Assembly: GCF_000422905.1 (NCBI RefSeq)
Contig: NZ_AUGY01000041.1
Span: forward strand, 1 to 64,000
Direction of reading: 5' to 3'
DNA length: 64,000 nucleotides
Source of the DNA: Paenibacillus alginolyticus DSM 5050 = NBRC 15375
Lineage (GTDB): Bacteria > Bacillota > Bacilli > Paenibacillales > NBRC-103111
Shown here: piece by piece, positions 22,329-31,432 of the stretch
How the letters are laid out: the number at the start of each line of letters is the position of its first letter
Position numbering within the stretch: the stretch's first letter is position 1
Position numbers and translations under genes: made by a program
The notes under the pieces: generated by a model
What the model was told of the DNA's origin: nothing
Seen by the model: only the letters and a program-made list of their open reading frames with translations
Database searches by the model: none

Positions 22329-23039
22329 ATGAGCAATTGGGTGAAAACTATTTTATTTCTGATAGGTTCCGCGTTGCTCACGCACTGGATCCCTTCTTCT
22401 TTTTTTCGCAACTTAGACACGATGGTTCATGAGTTTGGGCATGCTGTAGTCACATTGGCCTTATCGGGAAAGGTGATGTACATTGAGCTCTATCAGGATC
22501 ATAGCGGAGTAACCTATTCTTCCATTACGAAGCAATGGGCGATCATTCCGGTGGCCTTAGCTGGTTATATAACAGCATCACTCTTTGCTTGGTTCCTGTT
22601 CTCAGCTTATTCGAGGGGCAAGCAGCGTTTAGGTTTACAGGTTATGATTCTCTTATCCGGTCTTTCGTTACTATTGTTCGTGCGAAATGGTTTTGGAATC
22701 ACGTTCTTAGTTGGCTTCATTGCTCTGACGATCATTATTCTGGCGCTTACACCAAAGTGGTTAAGTGATTTCTATTACTTACTGCTCGCTTTCTTATGCT
22801 TAGAAGAGTCCGTGTTTGGCCCATTTTCTTTGATCATCTATGCTTGGGGCAATGCACGGCAAGCGGGTGACGCCACCAATTTGGCACTGCATACCGGTAT
22901 TCCGGCAATCGTATGGGCTATCGGATTTACACTCTTTGCTTTGTGGTGTGCGAAGCAGGCTGTGCAAGCTTTTCTTGGACGAAACAAGCGTGCAAGGAGC
23001 TCCAGCCGACAATCACCAACACCTTCCTACCGTGACTAG
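22329..23039 (+). CDS. M50B-like membrane metallopeptidase family protein
   Basis: 236 aa integral membrane protein with ~6 hydrophobic segments. VHEFGHAVV near residue 37 is an HExxH zinc motif at the start of a membrane segment, typical of the M50/M50B peptidase family. ATG 22329 is preferred (GGGGG 8 nt upstream) over a TTG at 22314 in the same frame. It lies 28 bp after eno and may be read through from the glycolytic operon. Substrate unknown. Confidence 0.75.
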   Translation: MSNWVKTILFLIGSALLTHWIPSSFFRNLDTMVHEFGHAVVTLALSGKVMYIELYQDHSGVTYSSITKQWAIIPVALAGYITASLFAWFLFSAYSRGKQRLGLQVMILLSGLSLLLFVRNGFGITFLVGFIALTIIILALTPKWLSDFYYLLLAFLCLEESVFGPFSLIIYAWGNARQAGDATNLALHTGIPAIVWAIGFTLFALWCAKQAVQAFLGRNKRARSSSRQSPTPSYRD

Positions 23040-23065
23040 AAGAGGAACCGCCAGGTGGCTCTTTG

Positions 23066-23094
23066 TTGTATTCTAGGACGAACTGTGTTAAAAT
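23066..23094 (+). promoter_or_regulatory. secG promoter
   Basis: TTGTAT (23066-23071), 17-nt spacer, TAAAAT (23089-23094), ~52 bp before secG. Confidence 0.65.
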
Positions 23095-23145
23095 ACTCAT
23101 GCTAGTTGTATAAGGCAAAGAACAGGCAATTGGGGTGCTAATAAC

Positions 23146-23382
23146 ATGGTAATCTTTATGAAAATTTTGTTAATCATAGCTTCGGTTGGATTAATTGCGA
23201 TTGTACTTTTACAAAAAGGTAAAAGCGCAGGTTTGTCCGGTGCCATTTCCGGTGGTGCAGAACACTTATTTGGTAAGCAAAAAGCACGCGGTTTGGAACT
23301 ATTTTTGTCCCGTTTCACGATGGGGCTTGCTGCTGCATTTTTCATTCTTTCCATTGTCGTAGCATACGTAGTGAAGGCCTAA
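23146..23382 (+). CDS. secG: Preprotein translocase subunit SecG
   Basis: 78 aa, two transmembrane helices (residues ~2-20 and ~54-75) around the conserved loop [17 protein letters not shown] and FGKQKARG. SecG stimulates SecYE-mediated export. The order secG-est-rnr-smpB-ssrA is conserved in Bacillales. Confidence 0.95.
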   Translation: MVIFMKILLIIASVGLIAIVLLQKGKSAGLSGAISGGAEHLFGKQKARGLELFLSRFTMGLAAAFFILSIVVAYVVKA

Positions 23383-23397
23383 CACACATAAAACGAT

Positions 23398-23430
23398 AAC
23401 AGCAGGGGAAATCTACTCCTGCTGTTTTTT
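23398..23430 (+). terminator. Terminator after secG
   Basis: AACAGCAGG / CCTGCTGTT stem, ~11-nt loop, then TTTTTT. Confidence 0.8.
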
Positions 23431-23539
23431 CATTTTAAACGGGTGTTAGGAGCTGGTTACCATCGAGAGCAGAATTTACAAGTCGACAGAACCATTCTTT
23501 TGGGCAGGAAGTGGAGATAATCAAGAGACAGGCATACTG

Positions 23540-24256
23540 ATGATCCATGGGTTTACCGGGTCACCCTCGGAATTTAGACGGATTGGATATATACTCAGAG
23601 ATGAAGGATATACGATCCATGCCGTCAAACTTCCAGGACACGGTACCTCACCCGAAGAAATGATACGAACCGGATGGACGGATTGGTATGGGCATGTGCT
23701 GGAGAGTTATGACGAACTTGCAGCTATATGCAAAAGCGTTGTTGTTATGGGACATTCCATGGGTGGACTGCTCGCTTTGAAACTGGCTGTGGAACGTCGT
23801 GCGACTGGGGTTGTTTCGCTGGCTACGCCAATTTTTCTGACTTCAAGAAAGTTAGCGCTGGCTTTACTGCTGCAATATTTTATCAAATTTGTAGCCAAGA
23901 AGCCCAAACAAGTCTCCACGTTATTAGATGAGTCATGTGCATATACCAAAACGCCGATTCGTTGCGTAGTAAGCCTACTGAAGCTGTTAAAACAAGTGAA
24001 AAGATTGCTGCCTGAGGTTGAAGCCCCGATATGGATCGGTCAAGGGAGCAAGGACGTCGTGGTCCATCAGGAAAGCGCAGCGTTTTTACATAAGCGCACA
24101 AGTTCACAAGTGAAAGAACTTCGTTATTACCCAGAGTCATCCCATGGACTGCTGCTGGATCAAGAGAGAGAGCTTATCTATGCCGATATTACTGCGTTTA
24201 TCCTTTCCCTGAAAGTGGCATACTATGGAGTAAAGGAAACAAGTACGGCGCATTAG
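23540..24256 (+). CDS. est: Carboxylesterase (alpha/beta hydrolase, Est-type)
   Basis: Alpha/beta hydrolase: oxyanion HGFTGSP, nucleophile elbow GHSMGG, catalytic Asp in GSKDVVV and His in ESSHGLLLD. Est proteins hydrolyse short-chain carboxylic esters. The ATG at 23540 sits inside the HG-motif strand, so the true N-terminus should be ~25-28 residues longer: the open frame continues upstream to a stop at 23447 and encodes IYKSTEPFFWAGSG, typical of the family, but holds no ATG, GTG or TTG. A TTAGGAG site is 9 nt before an ATC at 23462, so a non-standard start is possible. Confidence 0.85.
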   Translation: MIHGFTGSPSEFRRIGYILRDEGYTIHAVKLPGHGTSPEEMIRTGWTDWYGHVLESYDELAAICKSVVVMGHSMGGLLALKLAVERRATGVVSLATPIFLTSRKLALALLLQYFIKFVAKKPKQVSTLLDESCAYTKTPIRCVVSLLKLLKQVKRLLPEVEAPIWIGQGSKDVVVHQESAAFLHKRTSSQVKELRYYPESSHGLLLDQERELIYADITAFILSLKVAYYGVKETSTAH

Positions 24257-24294
24257 AAAGCTAGGCTCAACAACAACAAGAAGGTGAAGAGAGT

Positions 24295-27186
24295 ATGTTG
24301 ACAGATAAAGATATCATAAGTTTGATGCAAGAAGAGGCTTATAAGCCTATGTCCTATAAAGAACTTGAGAAGCATTTTGGCATTGAGAGTGCGAATGAGT
24401 TCAAGGATTTTATTAAATTGTTAAATCAATTAGAGGAAAGTGGTCACATTGTCAGAGGCGGAAATGACCGCTATGGCGTTCCTGAACGAATGAATTTGGT
24501 GAGAGGTAAGCTGCAAGCTCATGCCAAAGGCTTCGGTTTTTTAATTCCAGATGATCGGGATCACCCGGATGTATATATTAATGCTCATGATCTAAATACT
24601 GCGATGAATGGCGACATTGTCTTCGTAAAGATAACCGCGAGGAGTCAGGGCGGAGGTCGGTTGGAAGGCGAAGTCGTTCGAGTTATTACGCGTGCGAATA
24701 CGCAAATTGTTGGCGTTTTTCAGAGTCAGGAGACGTTTGGTTTCGTTATTGCGGATGATAAGCGTGTGTCTCGGGATATTTTCATTCCTCAGCATGCCTT
24801 CATGGGCGCTGTTACGGGGCAAAAAGTCGTCGTCAAGATTGTTAACTATCCAGAGGGCCGTTCTGCGGCTGAAGGGGAAGTTATTGAGATCCTTGGCCAC
24901 AAAGATGATCCAGGTGTTGATATTTTGGCTATCGTACGCAAACACCAACTACCAGAGGCTTTCCAAGAGAACGTACTGGCGGAGGCAGATGCCGCTCCAG
25001 ATTCCATTACGGAAGAAGAAATTATTGGTCAAGGTCGCCGCGATCTTCGTTCGAAGCGCATTGTAACAATTGATGGTGAAGATGCGAAGGATTTGGATGA
25101 CGCGGTAAATGTGGAGCTTTTGGAAAATGGCAACTTCCGTTTGGGCGTGCATATTGCCGATGTGAGCTATTATGTGCGGGAAAGCACTGCACTGGATATT
25201 GAAGCCTATAATCGCGGTTGCTCCGTATATTTAACCGATCGTGTTATTCCAATGCTGCCTCATAGATTATCTAATGGGATATGCTCGCTCAATCCTCGTG
25301 TAGATCGTTTAACCATGTCTTGCGAGATGGAGTTCGATGAGAATTTAAAAGTAGTAAACCACGAGATTTTCACGAGTGTTATTAAAACTAGTGAACGCAT
25401 GACGTATACGAATGTACGTAAGCTTCTGACAGGTGAAGCAGAGCCGGAGATTGTCGAGAAATATGCCTACTTAATGGAAGATTTCAAACGAATGGAAGAG
25501 CTGGCTGCAAGGCTGCGTTCCAGACGGATGAAGCGCGGAGCGATTGATTTTGACTTCGAGGAGTCTAAAATTATCGTTGATTCCGAAGGTAAACCTACGG
25601 ATATTGTGAAAAGAGAACGTTCCGTCGCTGAAATGATGATCGAAGAGTTCATGCTGGCAGCGAATGAAACAGTTGCAGAGCATTTTTCATGGATGAAAGT
25701 TCCTTTCTTATACCGTGTTCATGAAGACCCTGATTCTGAGAAGCTGATGAATTTCATGGAGTTTGTGACGAACTTTGGGTACTCGGTTAAAGGTAAAGGG
25801 AATTCCGTACATCCACGTGCTTTGCAGGCGCTTTTGGAAGAGATTAAAGGGACTCCCGAAGAGACGGTTCTTAGTAAAATTATGCTTCGCTCCATGAAAC
25901 AAGCTCGCTATGATGCGCAGAGTTTGGGGCATTTTGGTTTAGCGGCGGAATTCTATTCCCACTTTACATCGCCAATTCGTCGATACCCAGATTTAATTAT
26001 TCATCGGGTGATTCGTGAAGTGCTGGAAAGCGGCGGTACGCTGTCTGATAAGCGTCATGAATACTTATCGTCGCGGATGAGTGATATAGCTCAGCAATCT
26101 TCGGAACGTGAGCGTGTGGCCGTAGATGCGGAACGTGAGACGGAAGCGTTGAAGAAAGCTCAGTACATGCTGGATAAAGTCGGCGAGGAATTCGAAGGTA
26201 TTATTTCCAGTGTTACCGGTTTCGGTATGTTCGTTGAGCTCGACAATACAGTTGAAGGTTTGATTCGCCTTAGCGATTTGACCGACGATTATTACAATTT
26301 CCATGAAAGACAGTTTGCTCTCATCGGTGAACGTACGTCTAAGATCTATCGAATCGGCGATGAGATCAAGATTCGCGTTGCTCGTGTCAATATGGATGAG
26401 CATACAATTGATTTTGAACTGCTCGATATGAAGCCTCGCAAAGAGGGCGGGTTTAGTCGCGGAGGCGGAAGTTCAAACCGCGGTGGAAAACCATTTAAGG
26501 GTGCGGCTGGGTTTAAAGGCTTCCGTGGGGGATCCGATAAAGGCAAACCTGAAAAAGGCAAGGGCGGATTTGCCGCTAAGGGCAAGGGCGGTGCGAAGGC
26601 TCAGGGCGCTGGTGGTGGCGGTGAGCGCAAGGAAAGAGCTGGGAAAAGCGATAAGGAAAGAACTGAAAGAGTAGGGCAAAGCGGTGAGGCTGGAGCGGGA
26701 CGTGCTGAAGGTGGTGCAGCCCGTAGGATTGAGGCCGCAGCACGCGCAGCGCGCGGTGAAGGCGGAGCAGGGCAAGGGCGCGGTGAAGGTTCTGAACGCG
26801 CAGAAGGTGGAGTATGGCGTGCAGAGGGCGGTGCAGGCCAGGGCAAGTCACGGCGCGGTAAGGCTAGCACGCCGTGGAGCGAGAAACGCGGCAAGGGTGG
26901 AGCTGGCCGCGGCAAAGCGGGCGGTCCTAAGCTGGGCGAAGGCGGCAGCTTGAGCGCAAGGCTTGAATCTGTCGGCGCAGGGCGGACAGAGAGCGGTGCT
27001 GCCCGCGGCGAAAACAAGCGCGGCCGCGGTGGGATTGCGCTTGGGGGCGAAGCCCAAGCGCGTGGCAGTTCGCCTGCTGCTGAGCGCAGCACAGGCGGTA
27101 GTGATTGGGCGAGCGGCGTGAACGCGCTCGCCAAGGGTGGACGTCGTCGGAGTGACGACGGCGACGATAAGAAGCGGCGGAGATAA
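24295..27186 (+). CDS. rnr: Ribonuclease R with very long basic/glycine-rich C-terminal tail
   Basis: 963 aa 3'-5' exoribonuclease that degrades structured RNA and works with tmRNA quality control. N-terminal HTH (~1-65), cold-shock domains (~75-230), RNB catalytic domain with [14 protein letters not shown] (metal-binding Asp residues), and S1 domain ([18 protein letters not shown], ~635-715). From ~residue 725 to the end about 240 residues are almost only G, A, R, K, E, S: unusually long compared with common RNase R proteins of ~700-820 aa. The tail DNA is GC-rich. GAAGAG precedes the start. Confidence 0.95.
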   Translation: MLTDKDIISLMQEEAYKPMSYKELEKHFGIESANEFKDFIKLLNQLEESGHIVRGGNDRYGVPERMNLVRGKLQAHAKGFGFLIPDDRDHPDVYINAHDLNTAMNGDIVFVKITARSQGGGRLEGEVVRVITRANTQIVGVFQSQETFGFVIADDKRVSRDIFIPQHAFMGAVTGQKVVVKIVNYPEGRSAAEGEVIEILGHKDDPGVDILAIVRKHQLPEAFQENVLAEADAAPDSITEEEIIGQGRRDLRSKRIVTIDGEDAKDLDDAVNVELLENGNFRLGVHIADVSYYVRESTALDIEAYNRGCSVYLTDRVIPMLPHRLSNGICSLNPRVDRLTMSCEMEFDENLKVVNHEIFTSVIKTSERMTYTNVRKLLTGEAEPEIVEKYAYLMEDFKRMEELAARLRSRRMKRGAIDFDFEESKIIVDSEGKPTDIVKRERSVAEMMIEEFMLAANETVAEHFSWMKVPFLYRVHEDPDSEKLMNFMEFVTNFGYSVKGKGNSVHPRALQALLEEIKGTPEETVLSKIMLRSMKQARYDAQSLGHFGLAAEFYSHFTSPIRRYPDLIIHRVIREVLESGGTLSDKRHEYLSSRMSDIAQQSSERERVAVDAERETEALKKAQYMLDKVGEEFEGIISSVTGFGMFVELDNTVEGLIRLSDLTDDYYNFHERQFALIGERTSKIYRIGDEIKIRVARVNMDEHTIDFELLDMKPRKEGGFSRGGGSSNRGGKPFKGAAGFKGFRGGSDKGKPEKGKGGFAAKGKGGAKAQGAGGGGERKERAGKSDKERTERVGQSGEAGAGRAEGGAARRIEAAARAARGEGGAGQGRGEGSERAEGGVWRAEGGAGQGKSRRGKASTPWSEKRGKGGAGRGKAGGPKLGEGGSLSARLESVGAGRTESGAARGENKRGRGGIALGGEAQARGSSPAAERSTGGSDWASGVNALAKGGRRRSDDGDDKKRRR

Positions 27187-27203
27187 CGCCGCTTCTTGCT
27201 TTT
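27169..27203 (+). terminator. Terminator overlapping the rnr stop codon
   Basis: Perfect 11-bp stem AAGAAGCGGCG / CGCCGCTTCTT, with the rnr stop codon in the loop; followed by GCTTTT. Confidence 0.7.
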
Positions 27204-27224
27204 CGGCCATGAACTTGCTACAAT
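27196..27224 (+). promoter_or_regulatory. smpB promoter
   Basis: TTGCTT (27196-27201), 17-nt spacer, TACAAT (27219-27224). It overlaps the rnr terminator. Confidence 0.6.
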
Positions 27225-27281
27225 AGGATGCACATTGTAGTAGTATTTACCTGCATTGAACGTGCGGGAGGAGGATCTCAC

Positions 27282-27764
27282 GTGGCAACGAAAAAGGCAG
27301 ATGGCAAGTTGCTCGCCCAGAACAAAAAGGCTTCACACGACTACTTTATTGAAGAAACGTATGAATGCGGTCTTGTCCTGACCGGCACGGAGATCAAATC
27401 CTTACGGGCAGGTAAAGCAAACATAGGCGATAGCTTTTCAACTATTCGCAATGGCGAAGCATTTGTACACAACATGCATATTAGTCCTTTTGATCAAGGC
27501 AACCGAAGCAATCCGGATGATCCAACACGGACGCGGAAGCTTCTCTTAAAAAAGGCGCAGATTGCCAAGATGCTAGGGCAGGCAAAACAAGAAGGTTATA
27601 CTCTCGTTCCACTGAAGGTGTATATCCGAAATGGTTATGCCAAGCTTTTGGTCGGCATAGGCAAAGGGAAAAAGCAGTTCGACAAGCGTGAATCTGCAGC
27701 GAAAAAGGATGCACAGCGAGATATTCAACGTGCGCTGCGTGAGAAGCAGAAGATTGCTAGATAG
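27282..27764 (+). CDS. smpB: SsrA-binding protein SmpB
   Basis: 160 aa. Binds tmRNA and delivers it to stalled ribosomes for trans-translation. [32 protein letters not shown], the [13 protein letters not shown] strand and the basic C-terminal tail are typical. The GTG at 27282 is the start, with GGAGGAGG 8 nt upstream; the longer frame lies in the leader. It sits directly before ssrA, as in other Bacillales. Confidence 0.96.
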   Translation: MATKKADGKLLAQNKKASHDYFIEETYECGLVLTGTEIKSLRAGKANIGDSFSTIRNGEAFVHNMHISPFDQGNRSNPDDPTRTRKLLLKKAQIAKMLGQAKQEGYTLVPLKVYIRNGYAKLLVGIGKGKKQFDKRESAAKKDAQRDIQRALREKQKIAR

Positions 27765-27815
27765 GTGGCCAGCCCATACTGGAAGGCAACTCCTCGACTT
27801 CCATGAACCTAGTCG

Positions 27816-27844
27816 TTCATTTTTCATCAGCATGTGTTATACTA
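27816..27844 (+). promoter_or_regulatory. ssrA promoter
   Basis: TTCATT (27816-27821), 17-nt spacer, TATACT (27839-27844) with an extended TG (TGTTATACT). It would give a ~80-nt precursor before the mature tmRNA 5' end. Confidence 0.65.
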
Positions 27845-27931
27845 ATATAGTAGCAAAGATTTGAAAGCAATTTGGCTCAACTGCACGTCTTTTACCTTCA
27901 CCGTCTATGATGACGGCAACGAAGGCAATCC

Positions 27932-28292
27932 GGGGGTGTTCTTGGATTCGACGGGGATAGTTTGGGCACGGGTTGCGGGTAGTGGGGCCGCGTCCACTAT
28001 AAAACGCTAAAGCCTATTAAATGGCAAAACACAAAACAACTACGCTTTAGCAGCTTAATAACCTGTTAGCGTGCTCCTCCTCAGCATCGCCCATGTGACT
28101 GGGATAGGGGCTCAACTATAGTGGGATACGACGTTCGGTCTCCGCCTGGGGTCGACGTAAGAAGATAATCAGGCTGACCCAACGCATAGCCGGTTACGGG
28201 GCGCTGCTCGGGTGACATCAAAACTGTGACTACACCCGTAGATGCCTGTGTTGCGATATTTTCGGACAGGGGTTCGACTCCCCTCACCTCCA
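27932..28292 (+). ncRNA. ssrA: Transfer-messenger RNA (tmRNA)
   Basis: The 5' end GGGGGTG pairs with 3' CACCTCC, and the T-arm is GGACAGGGGTTCGACTCCCC. The mRNA-like part has resume codon GGC at 28023 and encodes the tag GKTQNNYALAA, followed by two stop codons (28056-28061); with the tRNA-borne Ala the tag is A-GKTQNNYALAA. The 3' CCA is not encoded: after the discriminator A (28292) comes TCA. The 3' end coincides with the left border of the integrated island. Confidence 0.95.
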
Positions 28293-29815
28293 TCAATCAA
28301 ATCCACAACAGCGACCTTAAAGATAACTTCTACAAAGGTTTTGTAGACAATTACCTTTTCCACATAGCTGGCGATGAACTTCTTGATCTCAGGAATGTCT
28401 CGCCTTTCGACGTGGTCCCTGAACTGAGAAAGCAGTTGTCGCAGAGAATGCTCTGTGATGGCTGCTTTTTCTGTTATGTCCTTAGCTTGAAGCAGCTTCT
28501 GTTCGAGTTGTATCTTTTGCCCCTCCAACTCATCCAGTTTGCCTAGCAGCGTGGCGTTGGAAGTACCGCTCGCGATGGCGTTGATGATGTTTGTAATCTG
28601 ACGCTCGATGCCCTCAAGGCTCTTAGCCAGTCGCTCCTTCTCGCCTTTCACGCTCGTTTCCTTGGACTTTTGGTAGTCGTTAAGCTGCTTCGCCAGCATT
28701 GGAATGGCTTCCTCGTTGAAAATTTTCTCCTGAAGCTCGGAAATGACGTAACTTTCGATGTACTCTCGGCGCAGCTCTGGGTTCTTACATTCCTTTGTTC
28801 GATCACGATTACCGCAGCGATAAGTGACGTATTTGAGTTTGTTCCGACCGCTGCACTTAGTATTACCCATCATGGCATATTGGGTGCCGACGTTTTTTAA
28901 GCATTCCCCGCAAACGACTAGGCCGCTCAGGAGGTACATTTCCTTAGCTTTGTACGCTCCGGGCTGGCGCTTGTTGCCGTCCATCTTCTCCTGCGCTTGC
29001 TGGAACACTTCCTTCGAGATGAGCGCAGGCATTCCACCTTCCACGCGAATCACGTCCTTGTCGGCTTTTTTTCGATTGCCGTTCCGCTTTCCCTCCACGT
29101 CTTTTCCGTCAGTTAGGTTAAAAATGTATGTTCCGGTGTACTTTTCGTTGCGGAGAATGGTGCCTAAGGTGCCTTTGCTGATTGGCTTACCGTACCTCGA
29201 CTTGTATCCTCGATCAGCTAGTTCTCTGATAATCTGGTTGTAGCCGTAGCCTGCGAGAAACATGGAGAAAACTGCCTCGACGATGCCGCGCTCATCTTCG
29301 TTCACGACGTATTTCTTCGTTATAGGATCGACGGAGTAGCCGATAGGCGGCAGGCCACCAGTATGCTTACACTGGTAGGCTGTTTCTTTCATGCCCTTCA
29401 TTACTTCTCGGGCGAGGTTCTTCGAATAGTAAGCGGCAAAGCCTTCGAGAACTGATTCCAAAACAATGCTTTCAGGGGAATCGTCGAGATTCTCAAGGAC
29501 ACTGACAACCCGAATGCCATTCTTGAGAAGAATCTTTTTGTAGGTTGCGTTGTCACTTTTATCGCGACTAAAGCGGTCAAGCTTATGGACTATGACGATG
29601 TCCCAAATGTCGCTTGCGCTATCCGCTATCATCTGAAGAAAGCCTGGACGTTTGTCGGTAGTGGCAGATTTGGCTCGATCCTCATAGGTTTTTACAAGCT
29701 GATAGCCTTGCTGTTTACAGAAGATTTCTATAGCTCGATTTTGGGCATCTATGGATTCGTCGCGCTGGTTGTCGCTGGAATAGCGGACGTATGAGGCTGC
29801 ACGTCTGATGGTCAT
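28169..29815 (-). CDS. Large serine recombinase (integrase), C-terminus antisense to ssrA
   Basis: 548 aa. N-terminal resolvase domain (~1-150) with YVRYSSDNQRDESI containing the catalytic Ser, the HKLDRFSRD block, a recombinase domain (GYNQIIRELADRGYKSRYGK, ~205-290), a zinc ribbon (CGECLKNVG...CGNRDRTKEC, ~305-350) and a coiled coil (~385-440). Likely integrates and excises the island. GAGGAG lies ~10 nt before ATG 29815. The frame runs into the ssrA 3' end, so the last ~40 residues are encoded by antisense tmRNA sequence; after excision the C-terminus would change. Confidence 0.93.
   Translation of the reverse strand: MTIRRAASYVRYSSDNQRDESIDAQNRAIEIFCKQQGYQLVKTYEDRAKSATTDKRPGFLQMIADSASDIWDIVIVHKLDRFSRDKSDNATYKKILLKNGIRVVSVLENLDDSPESIVLESVLEGFAAYYSKNLAREVMKGMKETAYQCKHTGGLPPIGYSVDPITKKYVVNEDERGIVEAVFSMFLAGYGYNQIIRELADRGYKSRYGKPISKGTLGTILRNEKYTGTYIFNLTDGKDVEGKRNGNRKKADKDVIRVEGGMPALISKEVFQQAQEKMDGNKRQPGAYKAKEMYLLSGLVVCGECLKNVGTQYAMMGNTKCSGRNKLKYVTYRCGNRDRTKECKNPELRREYIESYVISELQEKIFNEEAIPMLAKQLNDYQKSKETSVKGEKERLAKSLEGIERQITNIINAIASGTSNATLLGKLDELEGQKIQLEQKLLQAKDITEKAAITEHSLRQLLSQFRDHVERRDIPEIKKFIASYVEKVIVYKTFVEVIFKVAVVDLIDGGEGSRTPVRKYRNTGIYGCSHSFDVTRAAPRNRLCVGSA
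28264..28292 (+). other. Left attachment site of the island within the ssrA 3' end
   Basis: The chromosomal gene order is normal up to this point and changes to mobile-element genes straight after. The 15-mer GGACAGGGGTTCGAC (28264-28278) recurs at 63906-63920, and close variants occur in other intergenic modules of the island. ssrA 3' ends are known integration targets. The exact crossover is inferred. Confidence 0.6.
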
Positions 29816-29923
29816 GATTAATGTTCTCCTCTCAATTGTTGATGCGGTAATTCACTGAATATGTTCTGCATGTAACGTTTCATTGCCGCTAGGCGTACTT
29901 GTTCATCTCTTCTAATCGACTGA

Positions 29924-30310
29924 TCAAAGGACGATGAGAGCTTGGAGAATAGATTCTCTGATAAGCTCTTCTGGAGATTCTTTCATCGTATGTTCAGCTA
30001 TCACAAGATCTACACCGTTGTTCATTAGACGTTTCTTATAAATGGCTACATCCAGCATGTCGCCGATGCGGTCTGCACGTTGGACGATTATTAAATCGAA
30101 AAGCGCATTTTTGCTCTCCGAGAGGAGTTTTTGAAACATGGGCCTTTGATTCAAAGTGGTGGAATGAGAGACGTCGCTATAGATTTTCACGACTTTAAGC
30201 TGGGCGGATTCCGCGTACTGCTCGCAGGCGATTTTTTGCCGTTCAATGGCTTCTTCAACTCGAGATTGCTTTTCAACAAGGATGTAAATAGCTGCTCTTT
30301 TTTGGGACAT
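29924..30310 (-). CDS. Serine-recombinase-like protein lacking catalytic residues
   Basis: 128 aa, only the resolvase catalytic fold. It starts with QKRAAIYILVEKQSRVEEA; active recombinases have Y-x-R-x-S here, but this protein has Y-I-L-V-E, so both the Arg and the nucleophilic Ser are missing. The IVQRADRIG segment matches the LDRFSR block. There is no recombinase or zinc domain. A strong AAAGGAGG precedes ATG 30310, so it is expressed on purpose rather than decaying. It may regulate or assist the integrase (for example as a directionality factor); this is inference. Confidence 0.75.
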   Translation of the reverse strand: MSQKRAAIYILVEKQSRVEEAIERQKIACEQYAESAQLKVVKIYSDVSHSTTLNQRPMFQKLLSESKNALFDLIIVQRADRIGDMLDVAIYKKRLMNNGVDLVIAEHTMKESPEELIRESILQALIVL

Positions 30311-30373
30311 GGTAAGGTGTTCCTCCTTTAAAATGTTGGGCCCCTCCGCAGAGGGGCGGATAATTGACGAAGA

Positions 30374-30550
30374 TTAGTTCGAATGATGTTTTTTCATTAC
30401 GGCATCCAGCATCTCCACGGTGGGGAGATAATATTGCTCCTGCGTTTCACGTATCTGTTCGATCTCTTGCCAGTTTACCGTGTCCGGGTCATGTCGATAT
30501 TTTACGAGCTTATCTCTTGTGATTCGTGTCCTATATTTTGCTAGTTGCAT
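30374..30550 (-). CDS. Small unknown protein (58 aa)
   Basis: Starts MQLAKYRTRITRDKLVKYRH; rich in charged residues, with no recognised domain. ATG 30550 is preceded by AGGGGGA with good spacing. It lies between the 27-aa peptide and the recombinase-like gene in the same direction, so probably one operon. Confidence 0.6.
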   Translation of the reverse strand: MQLAKYRTRITRDKLVKYRHDPDTVNWQEIEQIRETQEQYYLPTVEMLDAVMKKHHSN

Positions 30551-30567
30551 TCTGTTTCCCCCTGCTG

Positions 30568-30651
30568 TTAGCGTTTTTTCTCATAATGGTCGATAATTTC
30601 AAATGTCAGATTGGCGGCGGCAATGATGAGCGCAATGATGGCTTTTTTCAT
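30568..30651 (-). CDS. Very small hydrophobic peptide (27 aa)
   Basis: Reads MKKAIIALIIAAANLTFEII then a charged end with KKR. One short membrane-spanning segment. It begins 8 bp after the DUF960-like gene ends and finishes 17 bp before the next small gene. No strong ribosome site, so translation would rely on coupling. Confidence 0.35.
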   Translation of the reverse strand: MKKAIIALIIAAANLTFEIIDHYEKKR

Positions 30652-30659
30652 ACTGGGTT

Positions 30660-30974
30660 TCAATATTCATTTGGTAGTAGCATCGTGCAGTATGTTCCGC
30701 TATCAATGATCCAGACGGTGACGCCGGAAACTGGTTCTGCGATGCCGGTGAGATCATACTTTTGCTTGCGCTCGGGCTCCTCTTGCCTCTGCCGGATGCG
30801 TTGAATAATTTGGTTGTCAGTGTGGACGATCGTAAGCGAGAAAACTTGTAGGTAGTCCATCGCTTTGCCTTCGCCCAAGTTTCGGTCGATGATCGCCCAA
30901 AGGGCGTCTTGTATGTCGAGACTGATAGTCTCTCTTACACCCCGGGTCATGTACCTTGCGTGCTTCGGGAACAT
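30660..30974 (-). CDS. DUF960-family protein
   Basis: 104 aa. MFPKHARYMTRGVRETISLD, LDIQDALWAIID and the DYLQVFSLTIV block with IRQRQEEP match the DUF960 family found in Gram-positive mobile elements (recognised by pattern, not searched). ATG 30974 overlaps the radC stop (TAATG), so translation is coupled. Function unknown. Confidence 0.7.
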   Translation of the reverse strand: MFPKHARYMTRGVRETISLDIQDALWAIIDRNLGEGKAMDYLQVFSLTIVHTDNQIIQRIRQRQEEPERKQKYDLTGIAEPVSGVTVWIIDSGTYCTMLLPNEY

Positions 30975-31432
30975 TACATCAACCCTCGTTCCTTCATGCT
31001 GCAAAAAGTGCCATCGCCTAAGATAAGATGGTCTAGAAGTTCGATGCCAAGAAGGTAGCCGCTGTCGCGCAGACGTTCCGTCAGTTCTACGTCCTCCGGG
31101 CTTGGGTCTGGCTGACCGGATGGATGGTTGTGACAAGCAATAATAGAAGCAGAGTTGGCATGAATCGCCAATTTAAAGGTTTCCCTCGGATGGACGATTG
31201 AGGCATTCAATGACCCACTAGATACTTGATGAATGGCGGTAGGCTCGTTCTTCGTGTTAAGGCAAAGAATGCAGGAGGATTCCCGGTCGCAATCTCCGAT
31301 GAATTGACGGAATATGTCAGCGGCATCCTTAGGCGAGCGGATCAGGCGATTCGGGTATAGCAGTGACGTTTTCTCTCTTACCATACGGAGGGAGACGATT
31401 TCGATGCGTTTGGCAGCGTCCTTTTTGCTCAC
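30974..31432 (-). CDS. radC: RadC/JAB-domain protein
   Basis: 152 aa, the JAB metallopeptidase-like half of RadC without the N-terminal HhH part. Metal site ACHNHPSGQPDPSPEDVELT is intact. Such short RadC-like proteins are common in mobile elements; their biochemical role is not established. GTG start at 31432 overlaps the preceding gene's stop. Confidence 0.85.
   Translation of the reverse strand: MSKKDAAKRIEIVSLRMVREKTSLLYPNRLIRSPKDAADIFRQFIGDCDRESSCILCLNTKNEPTAIHQVSSGSLNASIVHPRETFKLAIHANSASIIACHNHPSGQPDPSPEDVELTERLRDSGYLLGIELLDHLILGDGTFCSMKERGLM

Noticed and set aside
23041..23065. Terminator between the M50-like gene and secG
   Set aside because: The possible stem (GAG..ACC/GGT..CTC) has mismatches and only a short T-run; too weak to list.
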